54,453 bases of DNA from Pseudoxanthomonas sp. Root630 (GTDB lineage Bacteria; Pseudomonadota; Gammaproteobacteria; Xanthomonadales; Xanthomonadaceae), in NCBI RefSeq assembly GCF_001427585.1, contig NZ_LMGY01000007.1:33589-88041 (forward strand), in the 5' to 3' direction. This document shows positions 1-7,989 of the stretch, in pieces. The translations under genes were made by a program, and so were the position numbers. The notes beneath the pieces are model-generated. The model was given only the letters and a program-made list of their open reading frames with translations. It searched no databases and had not been told where the DNA came from. Positions within the stretch are counted from its first letter, which is position 1; each line of letters begins with the position of its first letter.

Positions 1-613
1 AGAGCGCAGCGAAACCCGGGGCCTCGGTGATGCATGGCGTGGTGGTGTGTTGGGGATCGCGGTTCCCCGGGTTTCGCCTTTGGCTCTACCCGGGCTACGG
101 ATGGGGTGGTGCGGTGGCGTAGCCCGGGTAGAGCGCAGCGAAACCCGGGGCCTCGGTGATGCATGGCGTGGTGGTGTGTTGGGGATCGCGGTTCCCCGGG
201 GTTCGCCTTTGGCTCTACCCGGGCTACGACGGGGTGGTGCGGTCGCGTAGCCCGGGTAGAGCGCAGCGAAACCCGGGGCCTCGGTGATGCATGGCGTGGT
301 GGTGTGTTGGGGATCGTGGTTCCCCGGGTTTCGCCTTTGGCTCTACCCGGGCTACGGATGGGGTGGTGCGGTCGTGTAGCCCGGGTAGAGCGCAGCGAAA
401 CCCGGGAGCTCGGTGATGTGTGGCGTGGTGGTGGGTTGGGGATCGTGGTTCCCCGGGTTTCGCCTTTGGCTCTACCCGGGCTACGACGGGGTGGTGCGGT
501 CGCGTAGCCCGGGTAGAGCGCAGCGAAACCCGGGGTCTCGGTGATGCATGGCGTGGTGGTGGGTTGGGGATCGTGGTTCCCCGGGTTTCGCCTTTGGCTC
601 TACCCGGGCTACG
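1..613. repeat. Array of five inverted REP-pair units
   Basis: Five copies of a palindromic unit follow each other at a 128-129 bp period (left arms near 1, 118, 246, 375 and 503; the first copy is cut by the window edge). Each unit has a left arm beginning CGTAGCCCGGGTAGAGCG and a right arm that is its near-exact reverse complement, ending in CTACCCGGGCTACG. About 45 bp lies between the arms and about 18 bp between units. GTAG-headed inverted arms match the general form of REP/BIME elements mobilised by RAYT transposases. Short open frames run through the array only because the repeat is open in several frames. Confidence 0.85.
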
Positions 614-622
614 GGGCGTGGT

Positions 623-1399
623 TCAATCGTTCAGCGTGTAGCGCTCCGCTTCGGGGGCCCATCGGAGACTGATGCGTTCACCCTTCGGTGAGGGTTCTTC
701 GTCGGCGGGATCGCAGTCGCCGGAACACAGGCTCATCATCAGCTCGGCTTCGCACTCCCATTCGCCTGGTTTGGCGTGGGGCAGCGTGCGGCACGATTCT
801 TTGCGTGCGTCGAACAGCTTGGCGCGAAGCACCGTCGATTGGCCCGAGGCGGTGATGGTGACGGGCAGGCCGCCAGCGACGTCCAACTTTTCGTACAGGT
901 CGAAGAACGCGCGACGTACCTCCTCGGCGGACGGCTCACGGTCCGGCACGGACGCGCCGGATGCCGGTGCGGCGTCGGCCACGACTGCGATAGGGGTTGG
1001 CGCCCCGGCGGCATCGTTGGTCGCGAAGCTCAGGCCGCCCAGTTGGTGCTGGATCGCCGAGGCCCATTGCATCTCGAAGCCGTCGGGCCCCTTCACCAGC
1101 AGCCAGCCTTCGGCGCTGCGGCCTTCCAGGGTCAACCCGTAGCGCTCGATGAGCGCGGTGGCGGCGTCGTGCTTGCCTTGTTCCGGCTGCACCACGATGC
1201 GGCCGGCGAGGTACGTGCCCGGGGGATCCAGGGTCGCCTCCCGCGGATACGGCGTGCCTTCGACGACCAGCGTCGTGCCGTCGTAGTCGACGTACTCATT
1301 TCCTTCCGGTCCGCTGCCGCCGCATCCGGCCAGGAGCGCGAGACACAGGAACAAGCCCACCAAGCGCCCGATACGGGCGCGCCGCGACAACGTATGCAT
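623..1399 (-). CDS. Lipoprotein of unknown function
   Basis: This encodes a 258-residue protein with a lipoprotein signal peptide: basic start, hydrophobic core and a lipobox LLAGC (Cys about residue 26), so it is probably exported and lipid-anchored. The chosen ATG at 1399 has GAGGA about 8 nt upstream; an ATG at 1438 would add 13 residues in front of the signal. The mature part is acidic. It contains four cysteines near the C-terminus, two of them in a C-x3-C spacing, which could form disulfides in the periplasm. I do not recognise the family. The gene ends 10 bp from the REP array, so its 3' end probably runs into those hairpins. Confidence 0.7.
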   Translation of the reverse strand: MHTLSRRARIGRLVGLFLCLALLAGCGGSGPEGNEYVDYDGTTLVVEGTPYPREATLDPPGTYLAGRIVVQPEQGKHDAATALIERYGLTLEGRSAEGWLLVKGPDGFEMQWASAIQHQLGGLSFATNDAAGAPTPIAVVADAAPASGASVPDREPSAEEVRRAFFDLYEKLDVAGGLPVTITASGQSTVLRAKLFDARKESCRTLPHAKPGEWECEAELMMSLCSGDCDPADEEPSPKGERISLRWAPEAERYTLND

Positions 1400-1532
1400 G
1401 TCTGTCTTCCTCGGCCGCCGTCGTGGCGCCGTCCCCATCGCTAGAGTGACATGACGCGGGGCGGGTGTGGCAAGCGGGGGCGGGCGCCGGTTCGCCCTGC
1501 GTCATGGCAGGCGATGCAGGGCGGAACTGCTG

Positions 1533-1822
1533 TCTCTTCTCACACAAAGATCCGACACCGGATGTTGGCGGCTGTTTCTTCTCACACGAAGGGTGTCGCG
1601 CGGCCCTTTCAGGTGCACCGTTGGCCCTGTTCCGGTCTTTCTTCTCTCACCAAGGCCCGGCATTGGAAGTTTTTCAGTGTCTCTGCTCTCACCAAGGCCC
1701 GGCATTGGAAGTTTTTCAGTGTCTCTTCTCTCACTAAGGCCCAGCATCGGATCTTTTTCGGTGTTTCTTCTCTCACTAAGACCCAACGTCGGAAGTTTTT
1801 CAGTGTTTCTTCTCTCATCAAG
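1533..1822. repeat. 42-bp tandem repeat, seven units
   Basis: A T-rich unit containing TTCTCTCACYAAG and GGAAGTTTTTCAGTGT (plus strand) recurs with its AAG ends at 1549, 1591, 1654, 1696, 1738, 1780 and 1822. The spacing is exactly 42 bp except for one 63-bp step. The middle units are nearly identical and the outer ones are diverged. It sits just downstream of the stop of the EAL-PAS-PAS gene on the minus strand. The 300-bp stretch holds no convincing gene: both strands stay open only because 42 and 63 are multiples of three. Confidence 0.8.
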
Positions 1823-1831
1823 GTCCAACGT

Positions 1832-3421
1832 TCAGGGCGAACCGGCGCCGCGTGCAAGGCGCGCCAACTGCTCCTCCAGTTCCACCTGCCTCGAGATGTC
1901 GGTGAACACCCCGAACCAGCGGCAACTGCCGTCTGCCTCGGTCCGGGGCGAGCCGCGGCTGGAAACCCAGCGCCAGCGGTCGTCGAACCAGCGCAGGCGG
2001 AAGCGGGTTTCGAAGGCGTCGCGCGTGTGCAAGGCGGCCTGCCATTCCGCGCGCACGCGCACGCGGTCGGCGTCGTGCATGCGCGCGTACCACGCTGCCA
2101 TGCGCGCTTCCATGGTGCAGCCCTCCGGTTCGTGCGGGGCCGGGCTGATGTAGGTGAGCGTGCCGTCGGCGTCGCTGACCCACGGCACATTGGGGCCCAG
2201 TTCCACGACGGCGCGATAGATGGCTTCGCGGTCGCGCACCTCGTCCTCGGCGCGCTTGCGGTCGGTGATGTCGATGGTGACCACGGAGACGCCGATGGGC
2301 TGCGCCGTCTCGTCGGTCACGCGCGTGCCGACCACCAGGAACGTCTCTTCCCGTCCCGGGAAGCGGAATTCGATGCTGGAGGTGTCGCCGCTGTCCAGGA
2401 TCCGGCGCGATGTCTGCACGATCCATGCCGCGATGTGCGGCGCGTAGACCTGTTCCACATGCGCATCGATGATCTCGCCCAGGGGCCGGCCCGCCATGCG
2501 CGCGAACTGCGTGTTCGCCGCCACGTAGCGCATGTCCAGGTCCAGGAAGGCCAGGCCAACCGGTGCATTGGTGTAGAGGGAGGACAGTTGGTGCTGGCGC
2601 AGATAGGGCGACAGCGACTGCGACGCAGGCGAGGCGTCGTGCACGGGTGCCGCGGCCAGCAGGCGCGCCGCTTCGTCGCCCGGCACGGGCCTGCCCGTAA
2701 GCCAGCCCTGGACGAAGTCGCAGCCCAGTTCGCGCAGCACGTCCGCCTGTGCCTCCGTCTCCACGCATTCGGCCACGACCGGCACTTCCAGGCTGTGGCC
2801 CAGGCCGATGATGGCCGATACCACCTTGCGGCTTTCGCGGTCGATCGCGAGCCGTTCGATCAGGCTGCCGTCGATCTTCAGTTCGTCGAAACCGAACCGG
2901 CTGAGCCGTACCATGCTGGAGAAGCCGGTGCCGAAATCGTCCAGCGCCACGCGGATGCCATGGGATTTCAGGTAGCCGAAGGCCCGCTCGGCGGCGGCTT
3001 CATCCTCGACCAGTTCGTCTTCGGTCATCTCGATGCAGATGCGGTCGAGGGGGAACGACGACGACGCCATCGCTTCCAGCAACAGGCGCACCGCAGGGGC
3101 GTCCTGCAGCAGCGAGGGCGGCACGTTGAAGGCCAGGCAGAAATGCCCGGGCCAGGTGCTGGCCTCGGCGCACGCCCGGCGCACCAGGTTCAGGGTCAGC
3201 AGCGGCAGCAGCGAGGCCTGCAGCGCGATGGGGATGAAATCCTTCGGCGGCACGGGGCCCAACTCGGGGTCGTGCCATCGTGCCAGCACCTCCAGCCCGT
3301 GGATGGCACGCGTACGCAGGCAGACGATGGGCTGATAGGCGGGGAAGATCTTTTCGTGGCACACCGCATCGGCGATCCGCTGGCGGAGCGCGTCGGCGGT
3401 GTGGAACGGTGGCGTCGCCAT
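1832..3421 (-). CDS. EAL-PAS-PAS cyclic-di-GMP phosphodiesterase
   Basis: This 529-residue cytoplasmic protein probably hydrolyses c-di-GMP to pGpG. The EAL domain is N-terminal (about residues 10-250). Its catalytic signature residues are present: EVL at E44, FNVPPS, IEMTED, ALDDFG, LKIDGS, AECVE and DFVQGW. Two PAS/PAC domains follow (about 285-400 and 405-525), each ending in a typical PAC stretch (TIDITDRKRA; VFTDISRQ). No membrane segment is seen. The start at 3421 has GGGGAG just upstream; a longer frame to 3481 lacks such support. Sensor domains placed after the EAL domain are unusual. It is a monocistronic gene followed by the 42-bp repeat. Confidence 0.88.
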   Translation of the reverse strand: MATPPFHTADALRQRIADAVCHEKIFPAYQPIVCLRTRAIHGLEVLARWHDPELGPVPPKDFIPIALQASLLPLLTLNLVRRACAEASTWPGHFCLAFNVPPSLLQDAPAVRLLLEAMASSSFPLDRICIEMTEDELVEDEAAAERAFGYLKSHGIRVALDDFGTGFSSMVRLSRFGFDELKIDGSLIERLAIDRESRKVVSAIIGLGHSLEVPVVAECVETEAQADVLRELGCDFVQGWLTGRPVPGDEAARLLAAAPVHDASPASQSLSPYLRQHQLSSLYTNAPVGLAFLDLDMRYVAANTQFARMAGRPLGEIIDAHVEQVYAPHIAAWIVQTSRRILDSGDTSSIEFRFPGREETFLVVGTRVTDETAQPIGVSVVTIDITDRKRAEDEVRDREAIYRAVVELGPNVPWVSDADGTLTYISPAPHEPEGCTMEARMAAWYARMHDADRVRVRAEWQAALHTRDAFETRFRLRWFDDRWRWVSSRGSPRTEADGSCRWFGVFTDISRQVELEEQLARLARGAGSP

Positions 3422-3560
3422 GCAGCTCCCCTGTGCAGCCCTGCCGGACCTCCGGCGTCGTCGAGGTCTCCCCACCGACATCGGCCGGAAGATGCACGAC
3501 TTGAGCGGTCCGCCACAAGGCGGGCGCCCCGGCGAAGGAGATTACACGAAGCCGTCCGGC

Positions 3561-4091
3561 TCAGTGCGGCACGCGCCGGATCTTCGACATGTCGTAGCCC
3601 AGCGCCTCGATCTGGCGCAGGCGGGTCTGGTAATCGGTGTCGGAGATCGTGGGCGTGCGCGCCATCAGCCAGACGTAGTCGCGCTTGCTGCGCGCGACGA
3701 TCGTCTGCTGGTAGTCGGCATCGACGAACGAGATCACGTACTCGGCCTGGATCGGCCAGACGAACTGCATGCCCCACACCGCGCCGCCGCTGTCCGGCTC
3801 GATCTTGCCGATGGGGTGCATCGTCTTCTCGGGACCGTTGAGCGCGCCCTTGCGGAAGCGGAAGGTGGTCTGGATGCGGCCATCCGGCAGGCGCGCATAC
3901 GACTCCACCGCGGCGTAGGCGTCGCGCTCCGGAAACGAAGGGATGTGCGCGATCACGTACCAGTCGCCCATGAAACGGTCGACATCGACCGGCGCGGCGG
4001 TGGTGACCGTGGGTTTGACGGTGCCGGACCGGCAGGCGGTGGTCGAGGTCGCGATCATCAGGGCAAGCAGGGCGAAGGGCAGGGTGCGCAT
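3561..4091 (-). CDS. blc: Outer-membrane lipocalin (Blc family)
   Basis: This encodes 176 residues with a signal peptide and a lipobox-like TTAC (Cys about residue 20), followed by a bacterial lipocalin fold. The lipocalin first motif is visible as GDWYVIAHIPSFPERD, and the C-terminal part contains DYVWLMARTP. Blc proteins bind fatty acids or lysophospholipids at the outer membrane and are linked to envelope stress. The gene starts 1 nt after the stop of the upstream methyltransferase gene and is the last gene of the seven-gene lipid operon. That position fits storage or transport of lipids released or modified by the operon's enzymes. Confidence 0.85.
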   Translation of the reverse strand: MRTLPFALLALMIATSTTACRSGTVKPTVTTAAPVDVDRFMGDWYVIAHIPSFPERDAYAAVESYARLPDGRIQTTFRFRKGALNGPEKTMHPIGKIEPDSGGAVWGMQFVWPIQAEYVISFVDADYQQTIVARSKRDYVWLMARTPTISDTDYQTRLRQIEALGYDMSKIRRVPH

Positions 4092-4092
4092 G

Positions 4093-5175
4093 TCAGCGCT
4101 CCGTCGAGGGCCGTTGGAAGCGGTAGTGCGCGACCAGCCATTCCTGGCCGTCGCGGTAGCCGAACAGTTCCGCGCACGCCATCCAGAACATGCGCCAGCG
4201 CTGGTTCCAGAGCGCGGCGGCATCGCCATAGGCCTCGCGCAGCACCGCCATCACCTCGTCGCGGTGCGCATCGTGCCGGGCCAGCCAGTGGTTGGCGGTG
4301 CGCTGGTAGTGGGTGCCGTCCAGCAACCAGCGTTCCTGCAGCTTCAGATGCTGCTGGAAGAACAGCAGCAGGTCCGCCGACGGCATCATGCCGCCGGTGA
4401 AGAAGTGCCGGCCCATCCAGTTGTCCTCGCCCTGCGTCTCGAACGGATACATCAGGTGGCGGTGCACGAAGATGTGCACGAACAGCAGCCCGCCGGGCCG
4501 CAAGGCGTCGTGGATGCGCTGCATCAGGGCGGCATGGTTGCTGACGTGTTCGAACATCTCCACCGAGACGCAGCGGTCGAAGGTCCCCGCGTCGAGCTGC
4601 AGCTGGTTCACGTCGCAGGTGATGACGCGCACGTTGTCCAGCCCGCGCTCGACGCAGCGTGCTTCGATGAAACGGCGCTGCGAGTGCGAATTGGACACGG
4701 CCGTGATGCGCGCGTTCGGGTAGCGCGCCGCCATCCACAGGGTCACCGAACCCCAGCCGCAGCCGAGTTCGAGGATGTCCTGGCCATCGGCCAACGCGGC
4801 GCGTTCGCCGTACAGCGCGAGCATCGCGTCCTCGGCCTGCTCCAGGGTTTCGGTGCCGGTGGGGTAGTAGCAGCTGCTGTACTTCAGCCGATCGCCCAGG
4901 CAATGGCGGAAGAAGTCCGCCGGCAGTTCGTAGTGCTGGCGATTGGCGGCATCGGTGTGCACCGCCATCGCGCCCTGGCGCAACGCACGCAGCCGATGCG
5001 CGAGCAACGCCGACTGCGCTTCCTGCCCGCCGCCGGCTTCATCGCGCAGCCGTTGCGCGCATAACTGGCGGATGCCGGCGCGGACCAGCGCATCCGGTAA
5101 CAGGCCACGTTCGGCCAGGCCCAGCAGGCCGGGGGCGGCGCGGTCGGCGGCAAGTTCATCCACCATTGCGTTCAT
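4093..5175 (-). CDS. Cfa-like SAM-dependent fatty-acyl methyltransferase (second copy)
   Basis: The 360-residue protein belongs to the cyclopropane-fatty-acid synthase/mycolic-acid methyltransferase superfamily. It shows HYELPADFF, the SAM loop ELGCGWGS (about residue 123), SVEMFEHVS and a VHIFVH segment. It keeps the cysteine of the YSSCYY motif and the glutamate of MFEH that line the active site in Escherichia coli Cfa. The start at 5175 follows a full AAGGAGG. Its ATG overlaps the TGA of the upstream DUF1295 gene (ATGA). It differs clearly from the other Cfa-like protein of the same operon, so the two probably act on different intermediates. The exact product is unknown. Confidence 0.82.
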   Translation of the reverse strand: MNAMVDELAADRAAPGLLGLAERGLLPDALVRAGIRQLCAQRLRDEAGGGQEAQSALLAHRLRALRQGAMAVHTDAANRQHYELPADFFRHCLGDRLKYSSCYYPTGTETLEQAEDAMLALYGERAALADGQDILELGCGWGSVTLWMAARYPNARITAVSNSHSQRRFIEARCVERGLDNVRVITCDVNQLQLDAGTFDRCVSVEMFEHVSNHAALMQRIHDALRPGGLLFVHIFVHRHLMYPFETQGEDNWMGRHFFTGGMMPSADLLLFFQQHLKLQERWLLDGTHYQRTANHWLARHDAHRDEVMAVLREAYGDAAALWNQRWRMFWMACAELFGYRDGQEWLVAHYRFQRPSTER

Positions 5176-5969
5176 CGTGTCGCCTCCTTGGCGGCGGGTT
5201 TGGGGAACCACGGAAACAGCATCGGCGTGGTGCGCTGGTAGTCGCGGTAGTCCTCGCCGCGCGTGCGCAAGGCCTGCGCCTCGGTGTAGGGAATGCCGCT
5301 GATGAAGCGCAGGAACACGTACATCACCACCGGTCCGCACCACGACAGCCACGCCCACGGCGAGCCGGCCGCCAGTGCGATGTAGGCGAACCAGTGCAGC
5401 CATTCGAAGAAGTAGTTGGGATGCCGCGAGTACCGCCACAGGCCGTCGCGGCAGGTGCGGCCGCGGTTCGCGGGGTCGGCACGGAAGCGGGCGAGCTGGC
5501 GGTCGGCGATGGCCTCGCCGGCGACGCTCGCGATCCAGATCGCCACCGCCAGCGCGATCCACGGCCATGCGGTGTGCTGCGGGCTGCGCGCGGCCGCGGC
5601 GAAGGGCAGGGCGAACAGCACCACCAGCAGGGCCTGCGCCATGAAGAACAGGAAGAACTTGCCCTGGTGTCCCTGCCAGTGCGCGCGCAGGTGGCGGTAG
5701 CGGCCGTCTTCCGGCTCATGGCGCACGCGATGCCACAGGTGCAGCGCCAGCCGCGCGCCCCACAGCCCACCCAGCACGGCCAGGGTGACGCGGGCCTGCC
5801 AGGCCCCGTCGCCGATGGCCGCGAGCAACACGGCACTGCCACCGACGCAGGCCGACCACAACACATCGACGATGCCGGCATTCTCGCGGCTGCGCTGCCA
5901 GCCCCAGCCCAGCGTCATCACCACGGCGGCCAGCAGCGCGACCAGCGCGAGGGCATGCAGCGGGTTCAT
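5172..5969 (-). CDS. DUF1295 membrane enzyme (steroid 5-alpha-reductase-like)
   Basis: This 265-residue integral membrane protein has about six hydrophobic segments and the conserved C-terminal signature of DUF1295, including YSRHPNYFFEW and GIPYTEAQALRTRGEDYRDY. The family is related to steroid 5-alpha-reductases and isoprenylcysteine methyltransferases. A role in reducing or otherwise modifying an unsaturated acyl intermediate is plausible but inferred. Both ends overlap neighbours by ATGA (start at 5969 within the stop of cfa; stop at 5172 within the start of the next methyltransferase gene). Translational coupling inside the lipid operon is therefore likely. Confidence 0.85.
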   Translation of the reverse strand: MNPLHALALVALLAAVVMTLGWGWQRSRENAGIVDVLWSACVGGSAVLLAAIGDGAWQARVTLAVLGGLWGARLALHLWHRVRHEPEDGRYRHLRAHWQGHQGKFFLFFMAQALLVVLFALPFAAAARSPQHTAWPWIALAVAIWIASVAGEAIADRQLARFRADPANRGRTCRDGLWRYSRHPNYFFEWLHWFAYIALAAGSPWAWLSWCGPVVMYVFLRFISGIPYTEAQALRTRGEDYRDYQRTTPMLFPWFPKPAAKEATR

Positions 5970-7216
5970 GCGGCCCCCGATTCGTGGCCGGGGCGCGCCA
6001 TCAGCAGGTGCGACACGCCGATGGAGCGTTCCAGGAAGCCGCCTTCGCAATAGGCCAGGTAGAACTCCCACAAACGGATGAAACGCTCGTCGAAGCCCTG
6101 CGCGCGCACCTCGTGCAGCCGCGTCATGAAGCGGCGCCGCCACGCGCGCAGCGTGTACGCGTACGACAGGCCGAAGTCTTCCTGGTGCACCACCTGCAGG
6201 TCGCTGGCGCGTGTCTTGGCGGCGTACATGGCGTTGAGCGAGGGAATGAAGCTGCCGGGGAAGACGAAGCGCTTGATATAGTCCACCGAATCGCGCGCCT
6301 GCACGTAACGATGGTCCTCGATGGTGATGGCCTGCAACAGCGCCTGGCCGCCCGGCCGCAGCAGCGCACCCAGCTTGCCGAAGAACGTCTCCAGGTACGG
6401 CGCGCCGATCGCTTCGATCATTTCGATGGAGACCAGCTTGTCGTATTCGCCCTGCAGGTCGCGGTAGTCCTGCCGCAGCAGTGTCACCCGGTCCTGCAGG
6501 CCGGCCTCGGCCACGCGCTGGCTGGCGAGCGCATGTTGCTCGCGCGAGATCGTGGTGGTGGTGACGTGGGCGCCGTAATGGCGGGCCGCATGCAGGGCGA
6601 AGCCGCCCCAGCCGGTGCCGATCTCGATCACGCGGTCCTGCGGCGCCAGCGCCAGCTTGCGGCACACGGCATCGAGCTTGCGGTACGACGCGGCGTCCAG
6701 ATCATCGTCGGGCGAGGCGAACATCGCCGACGAGTACATCAGGTCCGGCGACAGGAACAGGGCGAAGAAGTCGTTGCCCAGGTCGTAATGCGCCGCGATG
6801 TTGCGGCGGCTGCCTTCGCGCGTGTTGCGCCGGAGCGCGTGCCAGCTGCGCAACGCCCAGCCGCCCAGCCGCGCCATGCCCGTTTCCATGCCGTCGAGGA
6901 GGGCGCGGTTGCGCACCAGCAGCCGCACCAGGCCGACGAGATCGTCGCAGCGCCATTGGCCGGCGATGTAGGCCTCGCCGGCGCCCACGCTGCCCTGTGC
7001 GGCGACGGCGCGGTAGAACGCCGGATCATCGATCCACAGGTGCACGGTGGACAGCGCACCGGGCCCGGCGTTGCCGAAGCGATGCTCGCCCAGCGCGTCG
7101 CGCACGACCAGCACGCCATGGTCCAGCGCATCGAGGCGGGCCAGCAGCTGCGAACGCAGCAGGCGGTCGAGTGCGCCGTAAGTGGGCGTGGCGGAGGGGG
7201 CGGCGATCTCGTTCAT
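5966..7216 (-). CDS. cfa: Cyclopropane-fatty-acyl-phospholipid synthase-like methyltransferase
   Basis: The 416-residue protein aligns over its length with Cfa enzymes, which transfer a methylene from SAM to a phospholipid acyl double bond. Visible are AAHYDLGNDFF (about 141-151), the SAM loop EIGTGWGG (198-205) and QDYRDLQGEYDK. Compared with E. coli Cfa as I recall it, the glutamate of MFEH is kept (MIEAIG) and the tyrosine of YDTTLMAW is kept (YAYTLRAW). The catalytic-pocket cysteine of YSCAYW is serine (YSSAMF) and the histidine of LLHTIG is glutamine (LLQAIT). The reaction outcome may therefore differ, for example methyl branching. ATGA overlaps join it to both neighbours. Confidence 0.85.
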   Translation of the reverse strand: MNEIAAPSATPTYGALDRLLRSQLLARLDALDHGVLVVRDALGEHRFGNAGPGALSTVHLWIDDPAFYRAVAAQGSVGAGEAYIAGQWRCDDLVGLVRLLVRNRALLDGMETGMARLGGWALRSWHALRRNTREGSRRNIAAHYDLGNDFFALFLSPDLMYSSAMFASPDDDLDAASYRKLDAVCRKLALAPQDRVIEIGTGWGGFALHAARHYGAHVTTTTISREQHALASQRVAEAGLQDRVTLLRQDYRDLQGEYDKLVSIEMIEAIGAPYLETFFGKLGALLRPGGQALLQAITIEDHRYVQARDSVDYIKRFVFPGSFIPSLNAMYAAKTRASDLQVVHQEDFGLSYAYTLRAWRRRFMTRLHEVRAQGFDERFIRLWEFYLAYCEGGFLERSIGVSHLLMARPGHESGAA

Positions 7217-7989
7217 GGGGTCTCGCGGGCGAGGGAGGGGTGGTCGTGCACCGGCGTGCGCTTGAGCCACAGGCGCAAGGCCTGCCAGTGGATGCCGGTC
7301 ACCACCTGGGTGGTCATCAACGGGTAGCGCCACAGCACGCGCGCCAGCGAGGCGCCATCCAAGGGTCGGCGCAGCAGGGTGAGCGTGGCGTCGAAAGCGC
7401 GCCGGCCTTCGCGGTCCACCTGCATGTGCACGCGCAAGGCGTCGTCCGGCAGGGTGAAGCGCCAGCGGTAGTCGCACTCCATCGGCAGGAACGGCGAGAC
7501 ATGGAAGGCCTTGTCGAACCCCCATTCCCAGCCGTCTCCGTAGGGCGCGCCGTCGCGCACCGGCAACACGTAGCTGTGCCGCTCGCGCCAGGGCGTGTTG
7601 GTGATCTCCGCGAGCACGGCATCCAGCGTGGTGCCGTCGGGCTGGAAGCAGTAGTAGAAGCTCACCGGATTGAAGACGTAGCCGCCGTAGCGCAGGTGGG
7701 TGAGCAAACGCACCGGACCGGTAGGACGATATCCGAGCTGCCGTGCGACACGATCGCGCACCGCCTCCGCGAGCGGCTGGTCGTGCGGCGCCAGGTAGTC
7801 GCTGCGATGGAACGCGGCCAGGTTGCGGCGGTCCACCGACCACAGCCAGCGTCCGTCGAACACGCGATCGAGTTCGTCCAGGTCCAGGTAGAGCTGTGCC
7901 ATCCGATAGCGGAAGGCGTGCGGCCGGGGCGCATGCCGGCGATGCCGCACCCAGCCTTCGTAGACGGCACTGGCGAGCGGTGCGTTCAT
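7213..7989 (-). CDS. DUF1365 family protein
   Basis: This encodes 258 residues of the DUF1365 family, recognised by RYGGYVFNPVSFYYC, an ITNTPW segment and KAFHVSPF. Its function is not biochemically settled. Members are almost always encoded beside an FAD amine-oxidase-like protein and a Cfa homologue, exactly as here. As I recall, the Rhodobacter sphaeroides counterpart lies next to rpoE-chrR and is needed for the singlet-oxygen response and furan-fatty-acid formation. The gene is joined by ATGA overlaps to the FAD gene upstream and cfa downstream. A role in oxidising or remodelling phospholipid acyl chains is inferred from this context. Confidence 0.87.
   Translation of the reverse strand: MNAPLASAVYEGWVRHRRHAPRPHAFRYRMAQLYLDLDELDRVFDGRWLWSVDRRNLAAFHRSDYLAPHDQPLAEAVRDRVARQLGYRPTGPVRLLTHLRYGGYVFNPVSFYYCFQPDGTTLDAVLAEITNTPWRERHSYVLPVRDGAPYGDGWEWGFDKAFHVSPFLPMECDYRWRFTLPDDALRVHMQVDREGRRAFDATLTLLRRPLDGASLARVLWRYPLMTTQVVTGIHWQALRLWLKRTPVHDHPSLARETP

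Noticed and set aside
47..641. Overlapping short open frames in the first 640 bp
   Set aside because: They are translations of the REP array; period and palindromes explain the sequence and no ribosome sites or conserved products are seen.
1533..1822. CRISPR array
   Set aside because: Units are contiguous with no unique spacers, and no cas genes are nearby.
1502..1828. A 108-residue protein with 14-residue repeats on the minus strand
   Set aside because: Frames are open on both strands because the repeat length is a multiple of three. Composition follows the DNA repeat, and no ribosome site is evident. Kept only as a DNA repeat.
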